From Isosphaera sp. (lineage in GTDB: Bacteria; Planctomycetota; Phycisphaerae; Phycisphaerales; UBA1924): a DNA stretch of 64,000 nucleotides. The position numbers and the translations under genes are program-made. Within the stretch, counting starts at the first letter, position 1. Each line of letters starts with the position of its first letter. The DNA is taken from assembly GCA_013822085.1 (NCBI GenBank), contig PNJV01000004.1, positions 33,987 through 97,986 on the forward strand, read 5' to 3'. Positions 16,904 to 27,782 of this stretch are shown in pieces. Under the pieces are notes generated by a model, which was given only the letters and a program-made list of their open reading frames with translations, had not been told where the DNA came from and made no database searches.

Positions 16904-17953
16904 ATGGCCACCGAACGCATCGTCTCGCCGCAGGCCACCCCCACCGACGAGCCCGTCAACTGGTCGCTCAGGCCCACGTCCATCGAGCAGTACGTGGGGC
17001 AGGGCGACCTGCTCAACCGCCTGCGCATCGCCATCGAGGCGGCGCGCCACCGCCGCGACCCGCTCGAGCACGTCCTGCTCCACGGCCCGCCGGGGCTGGG
17101 CAAGACCACCCTGGCCCACGTCATCGCCGCGGCCATGGGCACGCGCGTGGTCGTCACGTCGGGGCCGGCCCTGTCCAAGGGCACCGACCTGGTCGCCGCC
17201 CTGACGCGCCTCGACCACGCCGACCTGCTCTTCATCGACGAGATCCACCGCACCCCCGCCGCCGTCGAGGAGTTCGTCTACCCCGCCATGGAAGACTTCC
17301 GCATCGACGTGCCCGTCGATTCCGGCCTCCACGCGCGCACCGTGCAGATCCCGCTCAAGCCCTTCACGCTCATCGGCGCCACCACCCGCGCCGGGCTGGT
17401 CACGGCCCCGATGCGCTCGCGCTTTGGCATCACCCACCACCTGAGCTTCTACACCCCCGACGAGCTGCTCCTGATCCTGCGCCGCTCGGCGGCGCTCCTG
17501 GGCATGGCCGGCGACTCGCCCGCTGCCCTCGACGACGCCCTGCGCGAGATCGCGCGCCGCTCACGCGGCACCCCGCGCATCGCCAACCGCCTGCTGCGCC
17601 GCGTCCGCGACTTTGCCCAGGTCCGCGCCCGCGGCCGCGCCTCGCTGGCCGTCACGCGCGACGCCCTCTCCCTCGAAGGCATCGACGACCTGGGCCTGGA
17701 CCCACTGGACCACCGCTACCTGCGCGTCATCGCCGAGGTCTACTCAGGCGGGCCCGTGGGCCTGGAGACCGTCGCCGCCACGCTCTCGGAGGACCCGGCC
17801 ACGCTCGAGGACCTGGTCGAGCCCTTCCTGCTCCAGCTGGGGCACCTGATGCGCACGCGCCGCGGCCGCATGATCACCAGGGCCGCCGCCGAGCACCTGG
17901 GCCTGCCGGCGCCATCGATCGCTGAGCCCCAGGCCGACGCCGGGCTGTTCTAG
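16904..17953 (+). CDS. ruvB: Holliday junction branch migration helicase RuvB
   Basis: A 349-residue AAA+ ATPase from ATG at 16904. The Walker A (LLHGPPGLGKTTLAHVIA) is near residues 63-80, Walker B (LLFIDEIHR) near 110-118, and sensor 1/arginine finger (GATTRAGLVTAPMRSRFG) near 155-172. The C-terminal winged helix has GGPVGLETVAATLSEDPATLE. RuvB drives branch migration with RuvA in recombination repair. ruvA and ruvC are not adjacent. Confidence 0.97.
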   Translation: MATERIVSPQATPTDEPVNWSLRPTSIEQYVGQGDLLNRLRIAIEAARHRRDPLEHVLLHGPPGLGKTTLAHVIAAAMGTRVVVTSGPALSKGTDLVAALTRLDHADLLFIDEIHRTPAAVEEFVYPAMEDFRIDVPVDSGLHARTVQIPLKPFTLIGATTRAGLVTAPMRSRFGITHHLSFYTPDELLLILRRSAALLGMAGDSPAALDDALREIARRSRGTPRIANRLLRRVRDFAQVRARGRASLAVTRDALSLEGIDDLGLDPLDHRYLRVIAEVYSGGPVGLETVAATLSEDPATLEDLVEPFLLQLGHLMRTRRGRMITRAAAEHLGLPAPSIAEPQADAGLF

Positions 17954-17980
17954 CGCCTGCCCGACAGGGGGCCGGCCCGA

Positions 17981-18808
17981 TCAGGCGTCGTCGCCGTCGT
18001 CCTCAGCCTTGGCCTTGGCCTTGCGCGAGCGCGGCTTCTTGGCGGGCTTGCCGTTCTCGCCGTCCTTGCCGAAGAGCTCGGTCTCGGAAAAGAGCAGGCA
18101 CGAGCAGCTGACGCAGCGCGTCATCCGCCCGCGCGACACCGACATGACCACCTCGGCCGGCAGCGACATCATGCACGAGCCGCACGAGTACTCGTGGGCG
18201 CGCAGGTCGAGCACCTCCAGGGGCGCCATGGCGTCGTCGCCGTGCCTGCGGATCAGGTCCTCGAGCACGCGCAGCGCGTCGGCGGCGACCTCGGCCGCCA
18301 GGCTCGTTCGCTGGGACTGCAGCTCGCTCAGGCGGTCGCGCACCTCGGCCCGCTTCTCGTCGCGGTCGCGCTGGGCGCGCTCGACGATCGCGGCGCGGTC
18401 GGCCACCGACGCCGTCAGCTCGGCGGCGAGCTTCTCGGCCGAGTCGGTCTTCTCCATGGCCTCGAGCTGCTGCTTCTCCGCGGCGTCCTTGACCCCCTTG
18501 AGGTTGTTCACCTCGTTGAGGAACGCCGTGTACTCCTTGTTCGTCTTGGCCGAGTTCATCTGCTCGCGCAGCACACCCAGCCGGGCCTCGACGCGCTGGG
18601 CCTCCCCCTCGTGCCCCGCCGCCGTGGCCCGCAGCTGCTTGAGCTGCGCCGACGCCGCCGTCAGCTTGGTCTCCAGCTCCGCGTGCAGGCGCCGCTGCTC
18701 CTCCAGGAACCGCTCGGCGGCGTCCACGCGGCTGCGCAGCCCCCGCAGCTGCTGATCCACGCGGAACACACGGAGGAGTTTGGACGTCTCGTTCATCGCA
18801 GCGGTCAT
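17981..18808 (-). CDS. coiled-coil protein with C-terminal C4 zinc ribbon
   Basis: About 275 residues. Residues about 10-190 are an almost continuous coiled coil (LRGLRSRVDAAERFLEEQRR, LREQMNSAKTNKEYTAFLNE). The NKEY-FLNEV motif and a zinc ribbon follow (YSCGSCMMSLPAE...CVSCSCLLF, two CxxC pairs), then an acidic/basic tail. This is the widespread CT398-like/zf-RING_7 family, which has no firm function (RNA or ribosome binding has been suggested). The start is uncertain: ATGs at 18808 and 18796 are both possible, and no clear ribosome binding site is seen. Confidence 0.8.
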   Translation of the reverse strand: MTAAMNETSKLLRVFRVDQQLRGLRSRVDAAERFLEEQRRLHAELETKLTAASAQLKQLRATAAGHEGEAQRVEARLGVLREQMNSAKTNKEYTAFLNEVNNLKGVKDAAEKQQLEAMEKTDSAEKLAAELTASVADRAAIVERAQRDRDEKRAEVRDRLSELQSQRTSLAAEVAADALRVLEDLIRRHGDDAMAPLEVLDLRAHEYSCGSCMMSLPAEVVMSVSRGRMTRCVSCSCLLFSETELFGKDGENGKPAKKPRSRKAKAKAEDDGDDA

Positions 18809-18904
18809 CAATCGCAGTGTATCCGCGCAACGCGACAACTCAACGCCAGCCCGCGCCGCTCGGGCACCGCCGGCAGCGACCGAGCCCCGCCGCCCACCAC
18901 GGCA

Positions 18905-20095
18905 TCAGGCCGCCCACACCCGAACAGCCAGGTACCAGAACGCGATCGGGCCGGCGATCAGCAGCGAATCGAGCACGTCGATCACACCCCCAAACCCGGG
19001 GACGATCCGCCCGGCGTCCTTGACGCCCGCGTCGCGCTTGAGCACGCTGGCCGACAGGTCCCCAAGCTGCCCGGCGATCGCCAGGCACACGCCCAACGCC
19101 AGCGCATCGGGCCAGCCGAGCACCCCAGCGACCCCCTGACGAGCGCCGGCCTCCGTCACGCCGGCGCCCCGGGCCATGGCCCCGCCGACCCACACCAGCC
19201 CCGCTGCCACGACGCACGAGGCAACCACGCCCCCCGCCAACCCCTCCCACGTTTTGCCGGGGCTCAGCCACGGGATCAGCTTGCGACGGCCGAAGAACGT
19301 CCCAGCGAAGTACGCCCCGATGTCGCACGCCTTGATCACCGCGATGACGCCGCCCATGACCCACGCCGAGTGCTCGGCGCGCAGGGCCATCAGGAAGCCG
19401 ATGGTCATGCCCGCGTAGACGAACGCCAGCGCCGAGCCGGCCACCGCCCCCGCCGCCCCGCGCACGTCCTGACGACGCACCGCCGCGACCATCGACCCGA
19501 ACACCACCGCCACCGCCGCGGTGGCCAGGAGCGCGCCCGCCGGCGCGGGCCCGGCCCACCCAGCGCCGCCCGCCTCTGACCGTGCGCCGATGCCGCCCCA
19601 ACCCCACACCGACCACCCGCGCGCCATCGCCGGCGACGCCGACACCCCCGCCGCAAAGACCCCCGCGATGGCCGAGACCGTCAGCGCCCTGGGCGAGGCC
19701 AGCAGCCCGACGCCGCGCATGAGCCTGGCCAGCTCCGTCCCCGCCCGGGCGCACAGGAGCACCATCACGCCCATGGTCAGCGCGCCCACCGGCACCCGCG
19801 CCCCGCCCAGCCCGGGCACCGCGACGCCGGCGATCGACTCGTCGGCCCACAGCAGGGCGGCGACCACCGCGATCATCAACGGCCCGAGCGTCAGCCGCCG
19901 GAGCATCCCCGCCCCGGCGCGCGTGCTGGGGCCGGCCACGACCGCCGGCGCCACACCCCCAACCACACGCCCCGCACCAACCACACCCCCCACACCCCCC
20001 GCACCGCCCGCGCTCACCCCAGCCACCACTTGGCGTCCCCCGCCGGCCCCACCCACCCCGCCGGCCCCTGCCACCCCGCCTGCTCCGGCAGCCAT
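18905..20095 (-). CDS. cdsA: phosphatidate cytidylyltransferase
   Basis: Makes CDP-diacylglycerol from phosphatidate and CTP in the membrane. The C-terminal CdsA signature is clear: LSASVLKRDAGVKDAGRIVP then GFGGVIDVLDSL. The protein has about eight membrane segments. The start at 20095 overlaps the uppS stop (TGATG), suggesting coupling. It gives a 65-residue Gly/Ala/Val-rich low-complexity N-terminus before the first membrane segment. A start at MLRRLTLGPL (19906) would remove it. Confidence 0.92.
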   Translation of the reverse strand: MAAGAGGVAGAGGVGGAGGGRQVVAGVSAGGAGGVGGVVGAGRVVGGVAPAVVAGPSTRAGAGMLRRLTLGPLMIAVVAALLWADESIAGVAVPGLGGARVPVGALTMGVMVLLCARAGTELARLMRGVGLLASPRALTVSAIAGVFAAGVSASPAMARGWSVWGWGGIGARSEAGGAGWAGPAPAGALLATAAVAVVFGSMVAAVRRQDVRGAAGAVAGSALAFVYAGMTIGFLMALRAEHSAWVMGGVIAVIKACDIGAYFAGTFFGRRKLIPWLSPGKTWEGLAGGVVASCVVAAGLVWVGGAMARGAGVTEAGARQGVAGVLGWPDALALGVCLAIAGQLGDLSASVLKRDAGVKDAGRIVPGFGGVIDVLDSLLIAGPIAFWYLAVRVWAA

Positions 20096-20976
20096 CACGC
20101 GTGCCCCCCCTGGCCGGCGTCGGCGACCGACCCCCGGCACGTCAGGCCGCCGAAGCGTCGGTCGCGCCGCGCGTACTGGCGGATCGCCTCCCGCAGGGCC
20201 TCGGCGTCGAAGTCCGGCCAGAGCGTCTCGGTGACGTACAGCTCGGCGTACGAGAGCTGCCAGAGCAGGAAGTTGCTCACGCGCATCTCCCCGCCGGTGC
20301 GGATGAGCAGGTCCGGGTCGGGCAGGGCCGCCTCAGCGGTCTGGAGCCGCGCGGCCAGCGCAGCCTCGTCGATGGCCCCGACCTCCAGCCGACCCAGGGC
20401 CACCTCCTGGGCCAGCGCCCGCGCCGCGGCGGCGATCTCCGACCTGGAGCCGTAGTTCATCGCCAGGCACACCGTGGCCCGCTGGTGCCCCGCCGTGACC
20501 CGCTCGACGCGCTCCAGCGCCGCGCGCACCGGCGCCGGCAGCCCGGCCCGGTCGCCGATCTGCACCAGCCGCACCCGCTGGCGCACCAGCATCGCCTCGA
20601 CGGCCAGCAGGTACTCCCCCGAGAGCCCCATGAGCATCTCGACCTCGTCGGGCGGCCGCTTCCAGTTCTCGCTGGAGAACGAGTACAGCGTCAGGTGCCG
20701 CACGCCGATCTGGACCGCCTCGGTGACCACGCCGATGGCCGCCTCGGCCCCGCTGCGGTGCCCGATGGCCCGCGCCAAACCCTTCTGAGACGCCCACCGG
20801 CCGTTGCCGTCCATGATGATCGCGATGTGCCGCGGGATCCGCCCCGGGTGCACGTCGGGCAGGCGCTCCATCGGCCTGGCCTCGGGGTTGAAGGCGGCGA
20901 TGCCCTCCAGCGCGGCGCGCACCCCTCCGTCCCACGCCCGCGCCGCGCCCAGTTGCCGGTCCGCTGCTGTGCTCAC
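20095..20976 (-). CDS. uppS: isoprenyl (undecaprenyl) diphosphate synthase
   Basis: A 293-residue cis-prenyltransferase that makes the lipid carrier for cell-envelope glycans. The catalytic IAIIMDGNGRWA motif has Asp at about residue 56. GHRSGAEA, LTLYSFSSENWKRP, and the C-terminal DLLIRTGGEMRVSNFLLWQL and YAELYVTETLWPDF blocks are all present. An extra about 40 N-terminal residues precede the core. It lies between purA (49 nt) and cdsA (1-nt overlap), forming a purA-uppS-cdsA unit. Confidence 0.96.
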   Translation of the reverse strand: MSTAADRQLGAARAWDGGVRAALEGIAAFNPEARPMERLPDVHPGRIPRHIAIIMDGNGRWASQKGLARAIGHRSGAEAAIGVVTEAVQIGVRHLTLYSFSSENWKRPPDEVEMLMGLSGEYLLAVEAMLVRQRVRLVQIGDRAGLPAPVRAALERVERVTAGHQRATVCLAMNYGSRSEIAAAARALAQEVALGRLEVGAIDEAALAARLQTAEAALPDPDLLIRTGGEMRVSNFLLWQLSYAELYVTETLWPDFDAEALREAIRQYARRDRRFGGLTCRGSVADAGQGGHA

Positions 20977-21025
20977 GCCAGGCTCCCGATCCCTCCGTCG
21001 CCCACGCCCCGATGCGCACGCGGGC

Positions 21026-22902
<1,877 letters not shown>

Positions 22903-22951
22903 GCACGCCTCTGCGCGCCCCGGATCAGGCCCCGCTGCGCGCCGTGGCCGC

Positions 22952-23680
22952 TCAGGCCCCGGGGCCCGACGCCGCGGCCTCGGCTGCGCCCGCGCCGGCC
23001 CCCTCCGGCGTGCCCGCCAGCGCCCGGCCCCCGCCGCTGCGCCCCAGCACCACCACCAAGATCCCCACGCCCACAAGCAGGTGCAGGTCGGCCACGTTCG
23101 AGACGTACGGCCAGACCTCCCCGCCGTTGCCCAGCGGGTCGAGCCCCCACGGGAAGCGGACCTTGGGCAGCGGGTGGATGAAGTCTCGCACGCACGCGTA
23201 CACCACCCGGTCGTAGAGGTTGCCAAGCCCCCCCGCGACGACCAGCCCAAGCCCCACGTGCGTCCAGCGGTCCCGCGGCCCCGTCCCGCGCGCAAACAGG
23301 GCCAGCGCCCCGGACACCGCCAGGGCCGTGAACGCTACGAACAGCACCCGCCGACCCGCCCCGACCCCGAAGACCGCCCCGGGGTTGAGCACCAGCGTCA
23401 GGTCCAGCAGCCCAGGCACCACGCGCACGGGCGCGTGCGTCGGCACCAGGGCCTGGATCGGAACCCCGGCGCGCTGCGCCGCCAGCACGTCCGAGCGCAG
23501 CACCGCCACCGGCGACCCGGCCACCTTGCCAAAGGCCAGCCACTTGCTGGCCAGGTCGCTGACCAGCCCCAGCAGCACCACCGCCCCCAGCAGGGCCCAG
23601 GCCGGCGCGCTGGCCCCCGCCCGCGCCCCGGCCTGCCAGCCGGACGCACCCGCTGCGCGCTCGCCGCTGGCGGGGCTCAT
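22952..23680 (-). CDS. lspA: lipoprotein signal peptidase (signal peptidase II)
   Basis: A 242-residue membrane aspartic protease that cleaves lipoprotein signal peptides. Catalytic aspartates lie in GGLGNLYDRVVYACVRDFI and YVSNVADLHLLVG. The early SDLASKWLAF and LNPGAVFGVG segments are also typical. It has about 30 extra N-terminal and 30 extra C-terminal Gly/Ala-rich residues, plus an insertion near residues 60-85. Its ATG overlaps the stop of the upstream dksA-like gene by 4 nt (ATGA). Confidence 0.95.
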   Translation of the reverse strand: MSPASGERAAGASGWQAGARAGASAPAWALLGAVVLLGLVSDLASKWLAFGKVAGSPVAVLRSDVLAAQRAGVPIQALVPTHAPVRVVPGLLDLTLVLNPGAVFGVGAGRRVLFVAFTALAVSGALALFARGTGPRDRWTHVGLGLVVAGGLGNLYDRVVYACVRDFIHPLPKVRFPWGLDPLGNGGEVWPYVSNVADLHLLVGVGILVVVLGRSGGGRALAGTPEGAGAGAAEAAASGPGA

Positions 23681-24654
23681 GCGCGGTACGACCGCCGCTC
23701 ACGCTCGCGCGCCGCCTCGATCGAGTACCGCGTCCAGGGCAGCTCGTCGAGCCGCTCCTTGCTGATCGGCTTGCCCGTCACCTCGCAGATGCCGAAGGTC
23801 CCCTTCTCGATGCGCACCAGCGCGTCGTCGATCTCCTTGATCAGGTTCCGGTCCACCTGGGCAAGGTCCAGCGAGAGCGACTGGTCGTACGTGTCCGAGC
23901 CCTGCTCGGCGATGTGCTGCGGCACCGCCGAGAGCGCCCCGGAGCCGGCCGTCAGGGCCTGGTTCTCCATGTTCTGCACGTCGCCGGCCAGCAGCACACG
24001 CTTGCGCGTGAGCAGGTCCTTGTACCGATCGAGCTCCTTCTTGGGCAGGTGGGACTTGATCTCCTGCCCGTCGCCCACGCGCGTCAGCTGCGTCACCGGC
24101 ACCGCGTTGGGGCCCGACGGGATCAGCGGCTTCCACTTCTTGCCCCCGGGCCCGAGCAGCGGGCCGCCCAGCCGCGGCATCTCGATCACCTTCTTGGGTT
24201 TGACCTTCTTGACCGGCTTGGGCGCCACCACCGTGATGCCCTTGGGCTTGGGCTTGCCCGCCTCGGTCGCGGGGGCGGCCGCGGCCTTGCTCGCCACGAC
24301 GGGCGCCTTGACCGCGGCGTCCTTGGCCGGCGCCGGCTTGGTCTGGGCCGGCTTGGTCTGGGCCGGCTTGGTCGGCTGCGGCTTTGTTGTGGTAGCCGGC
24401 TTGCTGGCCGGCGGGGCCTTGGGCTTTGCTGCGGGCTTGACGGGCTTGGCCGGGGGCTTCTTGGTGGGGGCCGACGTCGCCGCGACCGCGGGCGCCTTGA
24501 CCTTGGGCCCGCTGGGCGGGGCCGGCCTGGGAGCGCGCTTGGCCGCGGCCTGGGCGTTGGGCTTGCCGGGCTTCTTGGCGGCGGTCTTCACGGGCGAGCC
24601 GGGCCGCGCCGACCCCTTGCCGCTCCCCGACTTCTTCGCTTTGCTCTGGGCCAC
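23677..24654 (-). CDS. DksA/TraR-like protein with long Lys/Pro/Ala-rich N-terminus
   Basis: The last about 130 residues (LTRKRVLLAGDVQNMENQAL, LIKEIDDALVRIEKGTFGIC, EVTGKPISKERLDELPWTRY) match the coiled coil and C-terminal part of DksA/TraR proteins. These bind the secondary channel of RNA polymerase. The zinc finger is broken: only one Cys (GICEVTG) of the usual CxxC...CxxC remains. About 190 Lys/Pro/Ala-rich, low-complexity residues precede it. GTG at 24654 is chosen because a GGAG site lies 6 nt upstream. Confidence 0.8.
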   Translation of the reverse strand: MAQSKAKKSGSGKGSARPGSPVKTAAKKPGKPNAQAAAKRAPRPAPPSGPKVKAPAVAATSAPTKKPPAKPVKPAAKPKAPPASKPATTTKPQPTKPAQTKPAQTKPAPAKDAAVKAPVVASKAAAAPATEAGKPKPKGITVVAPKPVKKVKPKKVIEMPRLGGPLLGPGGKKWKPLIPSGPNAVPVTQLTRVGDGQEIKSHLPKKELDRYKDLLTRKRVLLAGDVQNMENQALTAGSGALSAVPQHIAEQGSDTYDQSLSLDLAQVDRNLIKEIDDALVRIEKGTFGICEVTGKPISKERLDELPWTRYSIEAARERERRSYRA

Positions 24655-24871
24655 GCGCAGCTCCACCGAGATAGTTGCTCACCGCGGGCTCGGCCCGCAC
24701 CCCCCACCCCTCCACCACCCACCACGCCCGCATCACGCCCAGCGGCAGCGTGCACACTGCGGCGTACCCGCGCCGTCGTGGGCAAGGGCCAAGCATATCC
24801 AAACCCCCACGCCGCGGCGGGCCCGGGCCGGACGCGCGCCCGAGGTCCGCCGCCCAGCCCGGCAAGCGCGC

Positions 24872-25675
24872 TCAGGGCCCCACGATCGCCGCGTAACGCG
24901 CCGAGACGGCCGCCCAATCGATCACGTTCATGAACGCGCCCAGGTAGTCGCTGCGCCGGTTCTGGTACTTGAGGTAGTAGGCGTGCTCCCACACGTCCAC
25001 GCCCAGGATCGGCTCGGAGCCCCAGAAGTACAGGTCCTGCTGCCGCTCCGAGGCCGAGACCATCAGCCGCCCGCCGGGCATCGCCCGGTGCACCACCAGC
25101 CACGCCCAGCCGTTGCCCTCGACGGCGGCCGCCGTCGCCTTGAACTGACCCTCGAACTTCTCGAACGACCCGAAGTCCCGGTCGATCGCCGACAGCAGCG
25201 GCCCGGCGGGCCGGCCACCGCCCCCGGCCGAGGGCCCGGCCAGGGTGCCCCAGAACAGCGTGTGGTTGGCGTGCCCGGCCGCGTTGAACGCCAGCTCGCG
25301 CGTCCAGTGCCGGTACAGCGCCGGCTCGATCGCCCCGTCGCGCAGCTCGCCGAGCTTCTTGAGCGCCGCGTTGAGGCCGTTGACGTACGCCTGGTGATGC
25401 CGGCCGTGGTGGAGCGTCATGGTCTGGGCGTCGATGTGCGGCTCGAGCGCCTCGGGCGCAAAGGGCAACGGCGGCAGCTCGAAGACGCCCTTCTGGGCCG
25501 AGTAGCCCAGCCGCTGGGCCCAGAAGTCGTCCACGGGCTTGCCCTGCCGCTCCTGGCCCCGGGCGCCGGCCCCGGCCAGCGCCGACGCCACCACCCCGGC
25601 GCTCATCACGCCCCCGACGCCCACCAGCCCCGCCGCCAGAGCCGCGCGCCGATCGATCCCCGCTGAGTCGTGCAT
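24872..25675 (-). CDS. superoxide dismutase (Mn/Fe family), probably exported by Tat
   Basis: A 267-residue protein. Residues 1-40 carry a twin-arginine start (GIDRRAALAAGLVG) and a hydrophobic, Ala-rich stretch, so export by the Tat pathway is likely. The SOD core follows: LHHGRHHQAYVNGLN, AAGHANHTLFWGTLAG, and GVDVWEHAYYLKYQNRRSDY, with the metal ligands His, His, Asp and His. The Gly in AGHANH points to manganese rather than iron. It is divergent from the rluA-type gene 79 bp away. Confidence 0.93.
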   Translation of the reverse strand: MHDSAGIDRRAALAAGLVGVGGVMSAGVVASALAGAGARGQERQGKPVDDFWAQRLGYSAQKGVFELPPLPFAPEALEPHIDAQTMTLHHGRHHQAYVNGLNAALKKLGELRDGAIEPALYRHWTRELAFNAAGHANHTLFWGTLAGPSAGGGGRPAGPLLSAIDRDFGSFEKFEGQFKATAAAVEGNGWAWLVVHRAMPGGRLMVSASERQQDLYFWGSEPILGVDVWEHAYYLKYQNRRSDYLGAFMNVIDWAAVSARYAAIVGP

Positions 25676-25754
25676 GATCAACCCTCCCGTTGTGCCCCCG
25701 CCCGGCCGACAATACGCCCAACCGCTCCCACACCGGCCACCCTGCGCCACCACG

Positions 25755-26435
25755 ATGCACCCCCCGCCGAACCCCGAGCACGCCCCGCCCCTGCGCCTGG
25801 TGGCCCACACCGCCCACCTGGCCGTGATCGACAAGCCCCCCGGCCTGCTCTCGGTGCCGGGCAAGGGGCCACACAACCAGGTCTCGTGCGTCTCGCAGCT
25901 GCGCCGGCTCTTCCCCGGCGCCACCGGCCCGCTGGTCGTGCACAGGCTGGACATGGACACCTCGGGCCTGATGGTCATGGCCCTGGACGGGGCCACCCAG
26001 CGGGCCCTGTCGATCGCCTTCCAGGAGCGCCGCGTGGAGAAGCGCTACACCGCCCTGGTCCTGGGCGTGCCGCCCCGCGACCGGGGGACCATCGACGTGC
26101 CCGTCCGCACCGACTGGCCGCGCCGACCGCGCCAGATCGCCGACCCGCTCCACCGCCTCCCCGCCGTGACCCACTACTGGCTGCTCAGCGCCGAGATCGA
26201 CCGCGCACGCCTGCGCCTGCGCCCCCAGACCGGCCGCACCCACCAGCTGCGCGTGCACTGCGCCCACATCGGCCACCCGATTCTGGGCGACCCGCTCTAC
26301 AGCCCCCCCCACGCCCCAGCCCACGAGCACCCGCGCCTGATGCTCCACGCCGACCACCTGGCCTTCGACGACCCCCACACAGGCCGGCCCCTGGCGTTCG
26401 ACAGCGCGCCCCGCTTCGAGCCGGTCGTCCCCTAA
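25755..26435 (+). CDS. RluA-family pseudouridine synthase
   Basis: A 226-residue RNA-modifying enzyme. The catalytic motif HRLDMDTSGLMVMAL has Asp at residue 66. The LRLRPQTGRTHQLRVHCAHI and GHPILGDPLY motifs are typical of RluA/RluC/RsuA-like families. No S4 domain precedes it, so it is the short RluA type. The target (23S rRNA or tRNA) cannot be told. The start at 25755 is the last ATG before the core. Confidence 0.93.
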   Translation: MHPPPNPEHAPPLRLVAHTAHLAVIDKPPGLLSVPGKGPHNQVSCVSQLRRLFPGATGPLVVHRLDMDTSGLMVMALDGATQRALSIAFQERRVEKRYTALVLGVPPRDRGTIDVPVRTDWPRRPRQIADPLHRLPAVTHYWLLSAEIDRARLRLRPQTGRTHQLRVHCAHIGHPILGDPLYSPPHAPAHEHPRLMLHADHLAFDDPHTGRPLAFDSAPRFEPVVP

Positions 26436-26503
26436 ACTCCGCCCGCAGCAGGCTCGCCGCGCGGGCCGGTCGCTGACACAGCCGCACGGAGCCCACCCTC
26501 ACC

Positions 26504-27550
26504 ATGGCATCGCTCTACACGCTGGAATTCGAGAAGCCCGTCCTGGCACTCGAACGCCAGATCGACGACCTCCAGGCCCAGCTGGCCCGGCCGACCCCCT
26601 CGCTCCCCGCCCCTGCCGCCCCCCAGGAGGCCCAGCCCTTGGCCGAGGCGCCGGCGCTCGAGCGCCGCCTGGCCGACCTGTGCGCCCAGCACGCCGCCCT
26701 CCTGGCCGAGACCTACGCCCGGCTCTCCCCCTGGGAGACCGTCCGCGTGGCCCGCCACCCCAAGCGCCCCCAGACCCGCGACTACATCGACCGCGTCTGC
26801 ACCGACTTTGCCGAGCTCCACGGCGACCGCCGCTTCGGCGACGACCCGGCGATGGTCACCGGCTTTGCCCGCGTCGGCGGGCACAAGGTCATGGTCGTGG
26901 GCCACCAGAAGGGCCGCACCACCCAGGAGAAGGTCGCCTGCCACTTCGGCTGCGCTCACCCCGAGGGATACCGCAAGGCCCTGGCCAAAATGAAGCTCGC
27001 CGAGAAGTACCGCGTCCCGGTCGTCACCTTCGTCGACACCCCCGGCGCCTACCCCGGCATCGGCGCCGAGCAGCGCGGCCAGGCCGAGGCCATCGCCGTC
27101 AACCTCCGCGAGATGTCCGCCCTGCGCACGCCCGTGCTCTCGGTCATCATCGGCGAGGGGGGCTCCGGCGGGGCCCTGGGCATCGCCGTGGCCGACCGCG
27201 TGGCCATGCTCCAGCACGCCTGGTACTCGGTCATCTCCCCCGAGGGGTGCGCAGCGATCCTCTGGAAGCACTCCAACGAGCAGACCAACAACGCCGCCGC
27301 CCAGGCCCTCCGCCTGACCGCCCAGGACAACCTCCGCCTGGGCATCGTCGACGAGGTGCTCCCCGAGCCCCTCGGCGGCGCCCACCGCGACCCCACCGCC
27401 GCCGCCGCCGCCATCCAACGCTGGATCCTGGCGACGCTCCCGGCCCTCAAGGCCGCCGACCCCGAGGCCCTCCTGGCTGCGCGCTACGACCGCTTCCGCG
27501 CCATGGGCAGGTACATCGAGAACCCCCCCGTGCCGGTGCCGGTCGCTTGA
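26504..27550 (+). CDS. accA: acetyl-CoA carboxylase carboxyltransferase subunit alpha
   Basis: A 348-residue protein, near the usual 320. The N-terminal coiled-coil start (ASLYTLEFEKPVLALERQID) and the crotonase-type core are clear: ARHPKRPQTRDYIDRVC, FAELHGDRRFGDDPAMVTGF, VVTFVDTPGAYPGIGAEQRG, VIIGEGGSGGALGIAVADRV and YSVISPEGCAAILWK. Together with AccD it transfers CO2 from biotin to acetyl-CoA in fatty acid synthesis. No accD or accBC is nearby. Confidence 0.97.
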   Translation: MASLYTLEFEKPVLALERQIDDLQAQLARPTPSLPAPAAPQEAQPLAEAPALERRLADLCAQHAALLAETYARLSPWETVRVARHPKRPQTRDYIDRVCTDFAELHGDRRFGDDPAMVTGFARVGGHKVMVVGHQKGRTTQEKVACHFGCAHPEGYRKALAKMKLAEKYRVPVVTFVDTPGAYPGIGAEQRGQAEAIAVNLREMSALRTPVLSVIIGEGGSGGALGIAVADRVAMLQHAWYSVISPEGCAAILWKHSNEQTNNAAAQALRLTAQDNLRLGIVDEVLPEPLGGAHRDPTAAAAAIQRWILATLPALKAADPEALLAARYDRFRAMGRYIENPPVPVPVA

Positions 27551-27613
27551 CCACACCCAGCACGCAGCGCCCAGCACGCAGCGCCCAGCACGCACGCCTC
27601 ACGCCGCGCAGCA

Positions 27614-27686
27614 AGCCACCCGCGGGACTCGAACCCGCGACCTGCGCTTTACGAAAGCGCCGCTCTACCAGCTGAGCTAGGGTGGC
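27614..27686 (-). tRNA. tRNA-Thr, anticodon CGU
   Basis: Read on the minus strand, it folds as a full cloverleaf: acceptor stem GCCACCC/GGGTGGC, a D arm GCTCAGCTGGTAGAGC, anticodon stem GCGCT/AGCGC with loop TTCGTAA (anticodon CGT), and T arm GCGGGTTCGAGTCCCGC. The discriminator base is U. CCA is not encoded. It lies 63 nt after the accA stop, facing it. Confidence 0.96.
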
Positions 27687-27782
27687 ACGCACGCACGGAC
27701 GCGGCCGATCGCCGCCACAGGCGTGGCCAAAACCAAAGGCCGCCCGCGGCCCAAAGTCCACCGCCGACCCCGCCCGGGGGCT

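Noticed and set aside
23081-25666. 861-codon plus-strand frame opposite lspA, the dksA-like gene and the SOD gene
   Set aside because: It spans three clear minus-strand genes and is rich in repeats reflecting their Lys/Pro/Ala codons. No independent signal.
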